Assembly (NCBI RefSeq): GCF_902459555.1
Contig: NZ_CABPSM010000012.1
Coordinates: forward strand, 62,001-126,000
DNA: 64,000 bases
Direction: 5' to 3'
DNA from: Pandoraea horticolens
GTDB taxonomy: Bacteria > Pseudomonadota > Gammaproteobacteria > Burkholderiales > Burkholderiaceae
Within the stretch, counting starts at the first letter, position 1, and each line of letters begins with the position of its first letter. A program made the position numbers and the translations under genes. Below, piece by piece: positions 1 through 6,998 of this stretch. The notes under the pieces are model-generated. The model was not told where the DNA came from. It made no database searches and was given only the letters and a program-made list of their open reading frames with translations.

Positions 1-628
1 GCGCTCCGGGCTGACCGAGCAAGGCTGGGTGGTCGACGTAGCGCTCGACGGCGAGGAAGGCACGCATCTGGCGCTGGAGTTCGACTACGATGTGATCGTG
101 CTCGACGTCATGCTGCCCAAGCGTGACGGTTTCGCCGTGCTCGGCTCGCTACGCGAGCGTAAGTCGACGCCGGTCATCATGCTCACGGCCCGCGATCATG
201 TGAACGATCGCGTGCGCGGCCTGCGCGAAGGCGCAGACGACTATCTGACCAAGCCCTTTTCGTTCATTGAACTGGTGGAGCGTCTGCACGCCCTCGCCCG
301 CCGCACGCGCGTGCAGGAATCGACGCTGATTTCGGTCGGCGACCTGTACGTCGACCTGATCGGCCGCCGGGCCACGCGCGACGGCCAACGGCTCGACCTC
401 ACCGCCAAGGAGTTCCAGTTGCTCTCGGTGCTTGCTCGCCGACAGGGCGACATCCTGTCCAAGACCGCCATCACCGAACTGGTCTGGGACGTCAATTTCG
501 ACAGCCACACGAACGTTGTGGAGACCGCCATCAAGCGGCTGCGCGCCAAGCTCGACGGGCCGTTCCACACCAAGCTGCTGCACACGGTACGCGGCATGGG
601 CTATGTGCTTGAGGTGCGCGAGGCCTGA
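1..628 (+). CDS. Response regulator, OmpR/heavy-metal type (5' partial)
   Basis: DNA-binding response regulator paired with the sensor kinase that follows. The frame is open from the first base of the window, so the N-terminus lies outside it. The receiver domain keeps the phospho-acceptor Asp (codon at 104-106, within VIVLDVMLP) and the conserved Lys of YLTKPF (codon 251-253). A winged-helix OmpR-type output domain follows from about base 330 (LTAKEFQLL, then RGMGYVLEVRE at the end). The style resembles the CusR/CopR/IrlR heavy-metal group, by recognition only; the inducing signal cannot be read from sequence. The stop lies about 20 bases before the kinase start, so the two are almost certainly one operon. 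Confidence 0.93.
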   Translation, partial: RSGLTEQGWVVDVALDGEEGTHLALEFDYDVIVLDVMLPKRDGFAVLGSLRERKSTPVIMLTARDHVNDRVRGLREGADDYLTKPFSFIELVERLHALARRTRVQESTLISVGDLYVDLIGRRATRDGQRLDLTAKEFQLLSVLARRQGDILSKTAITELVWDVNFDSHTNVVETAIKRLRAKLDGPFHTKLLHTVRGMGYVLEVREA

Positions 629-649
629 GCGCCGCGCGTGAGCGTCGTC

Positions 650-2113
650 ATGAAACACTCGATCTCCCGCCGCCTCGCCGCCATGTTCGCCGTTGTGGCG
701 CTGTCGGTGTTCGCGCTGGTGGGCACCGCCCTTTACCTGATGCTGCGCGTGCAACTGGAGCGGCACCTGCGCGAATCGCTCGACGACCGCGCACAGATCG
801 CCCACATCATCGTCTATCACGGCGGCACACCGGGAAAGTGGCAGATCGCTCGCGAAAAACTCAGCGACATGACACCGCGCGACGGCACCACGACCTACGC
901 CGTGACGAGCGACGACCCGAACTACACGTTCGGCACGCCGGTGAGCGGCATGTTCGTCAAACGCCTGTCCAACGGCTACGTGCGGTTAAAGCCCGACAAC
1001 GGCGGCGACGACATGCTGACCACACGCGAAATCCTGCCGCCCTATGGCTCGCGACCAGCCGTCGCCCTGCAGGTTGCCGCCAGCTATTCGCCGAACGAGC
1101 GCACGCTGCGCGCCTTCGGCCTCGGCCTCGCGGCACTCTCCGCCCTTGGCAGTCTTGGCGTGCTGCTGCTCAGCTATTCCGTGACACGTCTGGGCCTGGC
1201 GCCACTCACGCGGCTCACACGAGAAGCCTCCGAAATCAGCCCCGACAACCGCTCGCAGCGGCTCGATACGCGGTCGTTGCCCGTCGAACTCGACGATCTG
1301 ACGCACTCGTTCAATGGTGCGCTGGCCCGGCTCGACAGCGCGTATGAGCGGCTGGAGTCGTTCAATGCCGACGTGGCGCACGAGTTGCGCACACCGGTAA
1401 CCATCCTGATCGGGCAAACGGAGGTGGCGCTCACGCGCGAGCGACCCGTTGAGGATTTGCGCGCGTTACTGCAATCGAATCTGGAAGAGTTGGGCCGCAT
1501 GCGCACGATCATCAACGACATGCTGTTCCTCTCGCGCGCCGATCAGGGTGAGCGCGCGACAGGGCTCACGGCCGTGTCGCTCTCTAGTGAAGCGGTGCAC
1601 ACGCTGGAGTTTCTGGAGATTCCACTGGAAGAAGCCCATGCGACGGCCCGTCTGCATGGCAGCGCCATTGCGCACGTGAACAAAGCACTGTTCGGGCGCG
1701 CACTGGCCAATCTGGTGATGAACGCCGTCGAGCATTGTGCGTCAGGCGCCAATATCGACGTCCGGATCTCGTCCAAAGTGGATGACGCCCGTCAGGTGAG
1801 CATCGAAGTCACCAACCCCGGCGAGCCAATTCCGCCCGACGTGCTGCGGCACTTGTTCGATCGCTTCTACCGGGCAGAGCCGTCGCGCACGAACAGCCGA
1901 GAGAATCACGGGTTGGGGCTGGCCATCGTCAAGGCGATTGCCGAAATGCACGGCGGCACCGTCTGGGCCCGCAGCAAAGGCGGACTCAACACATTCGGCT
2001 TCTCGGTGTCCACCGGCCGGAAAACCGGCACACCACCCCTCGATGACGAACCGTCTCAAAGCCACGACGGCGCAACAGCGCCGTCGTCTTCCCTCGCGCA
2101 TCAGACGCCCTGA
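650..2113 (+). CDS. Heavy-metal-type sensor histidine kinase
   Basis: Inner-membrane sensor kinase expected to phosphorylate the upstream regulator. Two membrane segments (about residues 10-30 and 156-176) flank a periplasmic sensor of about 125 residues. A HAMP linker, a HisKA domain with phospho-acceptor His in AHELRTP (about residue 244) and an HATPase domain follow (N box NLVMNAVEHC, later RFYRAEPSR and GLGLAIVKAIAEMHGG). About 487 residues, normal for CusS/CopS-like kinases. I prefer the ATG at 650, which gives MKHSISRRL. A GTG at 638 in the same frame adds four residues and cannot be excluded. The last 30 codons contain a strong hairpin at 2064-2087. Confidence 0.93.
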   Translation: MKHSISRRLAAMFAVVALSVFALVGTALYLMLRVQLERHLRESLDDRAQIAHIIVYHGGTPGKWQIAREKLSDMTPRDGTTTYAVTSDDPNYTFGTPVSGMFVKRLSNGYVRLKPDNGGDDMLTTREILPPYGSRPAVALQVAASYSPNERTLRAFGLGLAALSALGSLGVLLLSYSVTRLGLAPLTRLTREASEISPDNRSQRLDTRSLPVELDDLTHSFNGALARLDSAYERLESFNADVAHELRTPVTILIGQTEVALTRERPVEDLRALLQSNLEELGRMRTIINDMLFLSRADQGERATGLTAVSLSSEAVHTLEFLEIPLEEAHATARLHGSAIAHVNKALFGRALANLVMNAVEHCASGANIDVRISSKVDDARQVSIEVTNPGEPIPPDVLRHLFDRFYRAEPSRTNSRENHGLGLAIVKAIAEMHGGTVWARSKGGLNTFGFSVSTGRKTGTPPLDDEPSQSHDGATAPSSSLAHQTP

Positions 2114-2675
2114 CGCGCCTGAACACCGACGACTTACTGAAAATGGCCTGGGGCGCGAAAATCGTCAGGGCCTCGTGCGCATACGCCGCCGCGACCGTCA
2201 TCTGCACAAGACGTGCACGCAGCTCGAGATTCTCACGCTCAAGATCCCGCACTCGCCGCTGGGCGTCTGCCGCATCGATCGCGGCATCGGTAGCCGGGTT
2301 GTGAGCCCCCGGTATCGTGTGGAACAACGTCAAGGCATTCGCCTGATTCTGTTCGAGCTTCTGCGCCCAGGCGGACTGGCCGCCTGACAGCGGTGATCCC
2401 GGTGGTGGGACGGCCGGCACTTCGTACACCGCACGGGCACGTGCGATGGCTTTCTGCACCGTACCGGCACTAGGGCGACGTGTCACACCGGCCTGCGCAA
2501 TGAAGCGCAGGTACGTCTGCGCGCCATAAATGCGGTGCGTGACTTTCCATGCCTTCAGGAAAAATGCATCGAGAAAGGCGGGATTATCGTGAGGATGAGC
2601 CGCGTCGGCATCGCGTGCAGCCGCGAGCAAGGCAGCATAGGTTGCATCGTCGAACTTCAAGGCGGAACGTGCCAT
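1986..2675 (-). CDS. Hypothetical helical protein, probably frameshifted at its 3' end
   Basis: Not recognised. The first ~150 residues are rich in Ala and aromatics and contain a stretch (YLRFIAQAGVTRRPSAG) that could be a helix-turn-helix. A charged heptad-like segment follows (RRVRDLERENLELRARL), suggesting a short coiled coil. After IFAPQAIFS the last ~45 residues are Arg-rich, look non-natural, and run antisense into the kinase gene by 128 bases. One extra base in the A-run at 2140-2143 would end the protein at 2134 (minus-strand TAA) and remove the overlap. Start is uncertain: ATG at 2675 has a weak AGAG upstream, and ATG 2729 and TTG 2759 are also open. Probably co-transcribed with the secreted-protein gene upstream. 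Confidence 0.6.
   Translation of the reverse strand: MARSALKFDDATYAALLAAARDADAAHPHDNPAFLDAFFLKAWKVTHRIYGAQTYLRFIAQAGVTRRPSAGTVQKAIARARAVYEVPAVPPPGSPLSGGQSAWAQKLEQNQANALTLFHTIPGAHNPATDAAIDAADAQRRVRDLERENLELRARLVQMTVAAAYAHEALTIFAPQAIFSKSSVFRRVRASDARGKTTALLRRRGFETVRHRGVVCRFSGRWTPRSRMC
2064..2087. terminator. Hairpin inside the 3' end of the kinase gene
   Basis: Perfect 10-bp stem (2064-2073 with 2078-2087) and a four-base AACA loop. It lies within the last codons of the kinase, between two convergent genes. No clear T-run follows on either strand, so terminator function is only a guess. Confidence 0.4.
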
Positions 2676-2804
2676 CGCGGTCTCTGGTTGCTTGCCGTAT
2701 CCGGCGGGCGGTGCGCGCCGACGCGCCATGACTGGCGACGTCGGCAACGCTGCGGTCAAGGCGACAACGGACGCGTCGTGCGTCAGACAATCCCTTTATT
2801 CAAC

Positions 2805-3416
2805 TCAGGGCTTCGGCGCCGGCGCAGGAACCGGCGGCACCCACTTGCGCTTGGCGGACGGGTCCTGCGTGACGGCGATCGCAACTGCCTCGGTGTAGTT
2901 CACCGTGACGGAATCGCCGACCTTCACGCCTTCGAGCAACTTCGGATCGCCGACAGCAATGTCGACCGTGCGCGACGGTCCACGCAGTGTCACGACATTC
3001 GAATTACGGTCGATACGCTGGACGGTAGCGACGACTTTCAGATTTCGTGCGGCGTCGGCCGCCGGACGCTGTCCCGGTGCGGCACGATCGGCCGCTTCCG
3101 TGACTACCCGGCTGCGAATGCCATCGCCCGGTGCGACGGAAATGGCCACGGAACGCTCATACGCCACAACCACCTTGTCGCCCTTGCGCATCTGATCAAA
3201 GTTCCGCACCTCCGGCCCGACCACCAAAGTCACGGGCTTACCGTGGTCGTCGGCCACTTGAATGGTACGGTCCTTGGCATTGACGCCGAGCAGCGTCGTA
3301 CCGAATTCGACTATGCCCCCCTTTACGATCGGCGCCGGTCGCGTCGCATCCTGCGCATGCGCCACCGTACCAAGCGACAACAGTCCGGCAAGAATCATGG
3401 CTTGCGTAAGCTTCAT
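2805..3416 (-). CDS. Secreted hypothetical protein with an internal repeat
   Basis: Exported protein of about 203 residues with unknown function. The start at 3416 is supported by AAAGGGA seven bases upstream and by a textbook signal peptide (MKLTQAMILAGLLSLG, cleavage expected after AHA). The mature part holds two related units of about 60-70 residues. Each has a valine-rich strand pattern followed by GDxVxVxYxxxVAIxV (GDKVVVAYERSVAISV, then GDSVTVNYTEAVAIAV). This suggests a duplicated small beta-domain. The C-terminus is Pro/Lys-rich. A longer in-frame start at 3455 would spoil the signal peptide. The next gene on the minus strand is the unrecognised helical protein. Confidence 0.8.
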   Translation of the reverse strand: MKLTQAMILAGLLSLGTVAHAQDATRPAPIVKGGIVEFGTTLLGVNAKDRTIQVADDHGKPVTLVVGPEVRNFDQMRKGDKVVVAYERSVAISVAPGDGIRSRVVTEAADRAAPGQRPAADAARNLKVVATVQRIDRNSNVVTLRGPSRTVDIAVGDPKLLEGVKVGDSVTVNYTEAVAIAVTQDPSAKRKWVPPVPAPAPKP

Positions 3417-3946
3417 GGTGAATCCCTTTGTTATCGACGAATGCGATTCCCGCATCAGGATCGCAATTAGTTAATTATCCGAAGAAACATGGCGGGTTCG
3501 GCCTGACTTGGTAAAAACCCGAATGTTTCGGGTGGATAGTAACAAAATATTTCAAGGCGCAATGTAATTCTGAGTTACATGGCAGATATCGGCGTCGTCA
3601 TATGATATTCAAATGTCCCTGAGAATTCCCTCGCGACACCTCCGATTGCCCTATCCATGGGGAAGAAAAGTATCGCATCTTGAGGTAGATCAACCATTTT
3701 TCCAGCCCGACGCGGAAATAGAATCACCTTCGTCATCAAAATACACCACAAATTGTTATGAAATTACTCAGGACATTCAAGTAATTCATAATCCTTTCGG
3801 ATGAAGCGTATACCCCTTGACGATTTGCATTCCGAATCACTATTCGGCTATCGATGGGACGCGAATCTGATGGCGTCTGACGCGCCTTCCGGCCCTTAGG
3901 TCGGGCGCGCTTGTAGGCCGGACGGCGAGAACGTTATCCTTGTCGC
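3417..3946. other. AT-rich intergenic region without a convincing gene
   Basis: About 530 bases between divergent genes, clearly lower in GC than its surroundings from 3470 to 3800. It must hold the promoters of both neighbours. A 63-codon frame at 3613-3804 has no ribosome site or recognisable protein. A loose inverted repeat (TCCGGCC at 3888-3894, GGCCGGA at 3916-3922) lies just before arfB. Confidence 0.6.
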
Positions 3947-4363
3947 ATGAACCGTCGCATTCTTATCGCTCCCGAAGACGTCGAACTCACCGCCATGCGC
4001 GCTCAGGGCGCCGGTGGGCAGAACGTCAACAAAGTCTCCAGCGCCATCCATCTCCGCTTCGATGTGATGCGCTCGTCGCTGCCTGACGATGTCAAATTCC
4101 GCCTGCTCTCCCGGCTGGATCACCGCATCACTCAGGACGGCATCGTCGTCATCAAGGCACAGCAACATCGGTCGCAGGAACTTAACCGGGCCGATGCGCT
4201 TGCGCGCCTGCAAGCGCTGGTCGATGCTGCCGCCGTCCCGCCCCGCCGCCGCGTTCCGACCCGCCCCACCCTCGGCAGCCAAGTGCGCCGCCGGGATGCC
4301 AAGCAGGGCCGCTCTCGCGTCAAGGCGTCACGAGGCAAGGTCTTCTCCAGCCATGACGATTAA
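3947..4363 (+). CDS. arfB: Alternative ribosome-rescue factor ArfB (peptidyl-tRNA hydrolase)
   Basis: Class I release-factor-like hydrolase that frees peptidyl-tRNA from stalled ribosomes, acting with the ribosome in the cytoplasm. The catalytic GGQ is at residues 23-25 inside AQGAGGQNVNKVSSA, which matches the YaeJ/ArfB signature. At 138 residues it is far too short for RF1/RF2 but right for ArfB. The C-terminal tail is Lys/Arg-rich, as needed to enter the empty mRNA channel. The ATG at 3947 gives MNRRILI, a normal ArfB beginning. It appears to be a single-gene unit followed by the AT-rich hipBA promoter region. Confidence 0.95.
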   Translation: MNRRILIAPEDVELTAMRAQGAGGQNVNKVSSAIHLRFDVMRSSLPDDVKFRLLSRLDHRITQDGIVVIKAQQHRSQELNRADALARLQALVDAAAVPPRRRVPTRPTLGSQVRRRDAKQGRSRVKASRGKVFSSHDD

Positions 4364-4372
4364 TGATAATTA

Positions 4373-4402
4373 AAATTATCTTTTTCCATAAAAAGATAAT
4401 TT
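4373..4402. promoter_or_regulatory. Perfect inverted repeat upstream of hipBA (operator candidate)
   Basis: Thirteen-base arms (4373-4385 and 4390-4402) separated by CCAT, with TTATC/GATAA at the core. Another TTATC (4406-4410) and GATAA (4442-4446) lie between it and hipB. HipB-type antitoxins bind paired half-sites upstream of their own operon, so this is a good operator candidate. It could also act as the arfB terminator, since it contains T-runs. Confidence 0.6.
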
Positions 4403-4476
4403 ATGTTATCTTTTCTGGAAAAATGCTTGGCAAAATGCTAAGATAAAGCATCATTCCACAATAAAAGCACATCATT

Positions 4477-4773
4477 ATGAGCTTCATGGAATCGCTGGTG
4501 GCGGCACGCAAGGATGCCGCCATGACGCAAGCGGAGCTGGCCGATCGCGCCGGGCTGTCTCGCATGACCGTACAAAAGATGGAGTCCGGCGCACTCGACC
4601 CGCGCATGTCGACCGTGCTGGAAACGGCGCGCGCCCTCGGACTCGAACCGATGCTCGTGCCGGCCAGTTTGCGGCAGGAAGTCGAGTCTTTTCTTCGCTC
4701 CGGCGGTAAATACCTCGCACAACCCAGCGGTGTTTCCGCCCCGCCTTCCATCGTCGAGACGCTCGCCCGCTAA
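4477..4773 (+). CDS. hipB: HipB-like XRE-family antitoxin
   Basis: Small DNA-binding protein of 98 residues with a Cro/C1-type helix-turn-helix at about residues 10-65 (MTQAELADRAGLSRMTVQKM). It precedes a HipA-type kinase by 26 bases, the usual antitoxin-first order. It is expected to neutralise HipA and to repress the operon through the inverted repeats between 4373 and 4446. The C-terminal third is short, with no added domain. The promoter region is markedly AT-rich compared with the gene. The HipB assignment rests on the HTH plus the neighbour; the protein alone would only be called an XRE regulator. Confidence 0.88.
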   Translation: MSFMESLVAARKDAAMTQAELADRAGLSRMTVQKMESGALDPRMSTVLETARALGLEPMLVPASLRQEVESFLRSGGKYLAQPSGVSAPPSIVETLAR

Positions 4774-4799
4774 CCCGTCCAGGCCCCGGATCTCTGCCC

Positions 4800-6095
4800 A
4801 TGAACATCAAATATCTGCGCGCCTATCTGCACATGCCCGACGGGACGCGTCGCGCCATCGGCTATCTCTCGCAATACGGTGACATTCTGCGCATGTCGTT
4901 CGACGAGGATTACATCGCCGATGCCCGGCGCCCGGTGCTCTCGCTGGCCTATCGCGGTGCCAACGAGGCCGCGACACGGGAGATTCTCGCGTCGCCGCAA
5001 GATGCTCGTCTGGTGCGCACCGACGGTCGCTGGCCGGTCTATTTCGAGAATCTGCTGCCGGAAGGCCATAACCGCGAACGCCTCGCCGCCGAGCGACGTT
5101 GCAGCCCGGACGACGAGTTCGAGCTGCTCGCCGCAGCCGGTCACGATTTGATGGGCGCGCTCGAAGTCGAACCCGTGCCGGCACGGGAAGGCGTTCCAGA
5201 CGTTGTCCACCGCTGGCACACGGCCCTTGGTCTCGAAATGGTGGAGCCGGGTTTCGTCGACACGCCGGTGGAAGACGCGGCCTCGCTGCCCGGCGTGGTC
5301 ACCAAGTTCTCCGCCATTCGCGATGGCCGGCGCTATATCGTCAAACGTCAGGGACGCGCTGGCTCCGTCATCCTCAAGCTGCCGACCACGCGGCACCCGG
5401 ATCTGGTCGAAAACGAATTCACGGGCTATCGGTTGTGCGAAGCCCTCGATCTGGATTGCGCGAAGGCAGAGATCGTCTCGCGACGCGATGCCGACTTGCC
5501 TGAGCAGGTGCCGTTCGAACATATCCTCGCCGTACCCCGCTTCGACCGTCTGCCCGACGGACGCCGCGTGCACATGGAGGAATTCGCGCAAGTGCTGCAA
5601 TACCCACCGCGCAGCAAGTACGGGCGCGGGCTCGATACCGACTACACGACGATGCTGCGAGTGCTCGACCAACTGTCCGGCGAGCCGGTGCGCGACGTGC
5701 GCGAGTTCCTGCGCCGCCTGATCGCCTTCATCCTGCTCGGCAATACCGACGCCCACCTCAAGAATTGGGCGTTGACCTACCCCGATGCCCATACGCCGCA
5801 ATTGGCGCCGGTGTACGACCCGGTGTGCGTCGCCGCCTTCTTCCTCGATGTCCCCGAATCGCACTACGGTGTGAACCGGGCCATCGACAGAACATTGCGA
5901 GCCTTCGACTGGAACGCCCTGGAAGGTTTGCTCCGGAGCGCCGGGCTCCTTCGTGTCAGCCGGTTGACGACCATCGCACGGGAGACCGTCCGCGAGGCAC
6001 AGGCCAAGTGGCCTGCGCTGCTCGGCGAAGCACCGAAAGCCGTGCGCGCCACCGTGCTTGAGCGCCTGAATGGCGGCGTCGCCCTCACAGCTTGA
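4800..6095 (+). CDS. hipA: HipA-like serine/threonine kinase toxin
   Basis: Toxin of a type II HipBA module; the E. coli homologue phosphorylates glutamyl-tRNA synthetase. At 431 residues it matches the family. Visible kinase features are the ATP-site Lys in SVILKLP (about K193), the catalytic loop NTDAHLKN (D317, N322) and the metal-binding Asp in APVYDPV (D340). The N-terminal HipA domain includes ENLLPEG, another family mark. The loop that carries the autophosphorylated Ser in E. coli (Ser150, ISGAQ) reads LPGVV here, so the Ser position appears to be Pro164. That suggests altered self-inactivation. The kinase itself looks intact. The target is unknown. Confidence 0.92.
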   Translation: MNIKYLRAYLHMPDGTRRAIGYLSQYGDILRMSFDEDYIADARRPVLSLAYRGANEAATREILASPQDARLVRTDGRWPVYFENLLPEGHNRERLAAERRCSPDDEFELLAAAGHDLMGALEVEPVPAREGVPDVVHRWHTALGLEMVEPGFVDTPVEDAASLPGVVTKFSAIRDGRRYIVKRQGRAGSVILKLPTTRHPDLVENEFTGYRLCEALDLDCAKAEIVSRRDADLPEQVPFEHILAVPRFDRLPDGRRVHMEEFAQVLQYPPRSKYGRGLDTDYTTMLRVLDQLSGEPVRDVREFLRRLIAFILLGNTDAHLKNWALTYPDAHTPQLAPVYDPVCVAAFFLDVPESHYGVNRAIDRTLRAFDWNALEGLLRSAGLLRVSRLTTIARETVREAQAKWPALLGEAPKAVRATVLERLNGGVALTA

Positions 6096-6131
6096 ATGCT
6101 GTCTGCATCTGACGTGCCTCCCCGCAGGAAA

Positions 6132-6179
6132 AATATTATCCGGGTAATATTGAAATTCAAATAACACCCGGGTAATATT
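6132..6179. promoter_or_regulatory. Two palindromic operator-like sites before the DUF2239 gene
   Basis: Two related 20-base sites at 6132-6151 and 6160-6179, centres 28 bases apart. Both contain the 12-base string CCGGGTAATATT, and the left site is a palindrome with one mismatch (AATATTA / TAATATT arms). They lie 41-88 bases before the GTG start of the next gene. The regulator is unknown. Confidence 0.65.
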
Positions 6180-6219
6180 CGCCGGTACCCATATATTCCT
6201 ATTGCTACCGGAGTCTGCT

Positions 6220-6822
6220 GTGCCTGCCAATTCCCTTGGATATACCGTCTTTCGCGACATGCGTCGTATCGCGTCGGGCTCGCTCGCCGACGCGGCCATC
6301 GCCTATCAGCAGGCAATGATTGCCGATCCGCACGCCTCGGTGCTGATTTTCGACAACCTGACCGGAAATACGCGCGACGTCGACGTGCGCGGCTCGGCCG
6401 CCGACATACGGGCGCGATACCCCGCATCGGCCACAATCGTCGCTGCATCCGATGCGCCCGCCGTCAAAGGACGAGGCCGCCCCAAGCTCGGCGTCGTGGC
6501 GCGTGAAGTCACCTTGTTGCCGCGTCATTGGGATTGGCTGGCCGAGCAGCCAGGCGGTGCATCCGTTGTCTTGCGCAAGCTGGTGGACGAAGCACGCCGC
6601 AAGCATGCCGGACGAGACCTGCTGCGCCGCGCGCAGGAGCGGGCCTATCACTTCATGTCGACTATCGCGGGTGATCTGCCCGACTTCGAAGAAGCGTCGC
6701 GTGCCCTCTTTGCGCAGGATCTCGACGCGCTTGGCGCACGAATTGCCGGTTGGCCCGAAGATGTACGCACGCATTTGCTGCGACTCGCATCCACGGACGA
6801 TCTGGCCGACGACGCCGCATAA
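6220..6822 (+). CDS. DUF2239 family protein
   Basis: Cytoplasmic protein of 200 residues with unknown biochemical role. I recognise DUF2239 from LIFDNLTGNTRDVDVRG, GRPKLGVVAREVTLLPRHW, QPGGASVVLRKLVDEAR and FMSTIAGDLPDFEEASRALF. The last two blocks are very well conserved in the family as I recall it. The GTG at 6220 has GGAG seven bases upstream and gives MPANSLGYT; a TTG at 6202 is less likely. Two palindromic operator-like repeats sit directly upstream, so expression is probably regulated. It follows hipA by 125 bases, but the repeats argue for its own promoter. No enzyme motif is visible. Confidence 0.82.
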   Translation: MPANSLGYTVFRDMRRIASGSLADAAIAYQQAMIADPHASVLIFDNLTGNTRDVDVRGSAADIRARYPASATIVAASDAPAVKGRGRPKLGVVAREVTLLPRHWDWLAEQPGGASVVLRKLVDEARRKHAGRDLLRRAQERAYHFMSTIAGDLPDFEEASRALFAQDLDALGARIAGWPEDVRTHLLRLASTDDLADDAA

Positions 6823-6857
6823 GGCAGCGACGAGACCGCTTAAGGCCTTCTAAGCAA

Positions 6858-6876
6858 GGGGCGCGCGTAGCGCCCC
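6858..6876. terminator. GC hairpin after the DUF2239 gene
   Basis: Seven-base stem GGGGCGC / GCGCCCC with a five-base loop, 36 bases after the stop codon. No T-run follows, so it is at best a weak or Rho-assisted terminator. Confidence 0.4.
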
Positions 6877-6998
6877 CGACTCCCAGATTTCAATCCTCAC
6901 CGGGCGGACCGCCGCACCGGACGGGCACCGCTTTGCCTATTGCTTTTGCCACCGCTTCGCATATGCCCCGTTCACGACCCGGCCAAGAACTTCACACC

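Noticed and set aside
3613-3804. 63-codon plus-strand frame in an AT-rich gap
   Set aside because: No ribosome site, no recognisable protein, and ends within promoter DNA for arfB.
4770-6299. Minus-strand open frame of 509 codons
   Set aside because: Antisense to hipA and the DUF2239 upstream region; composition and lack of motifs mark it as spurious.
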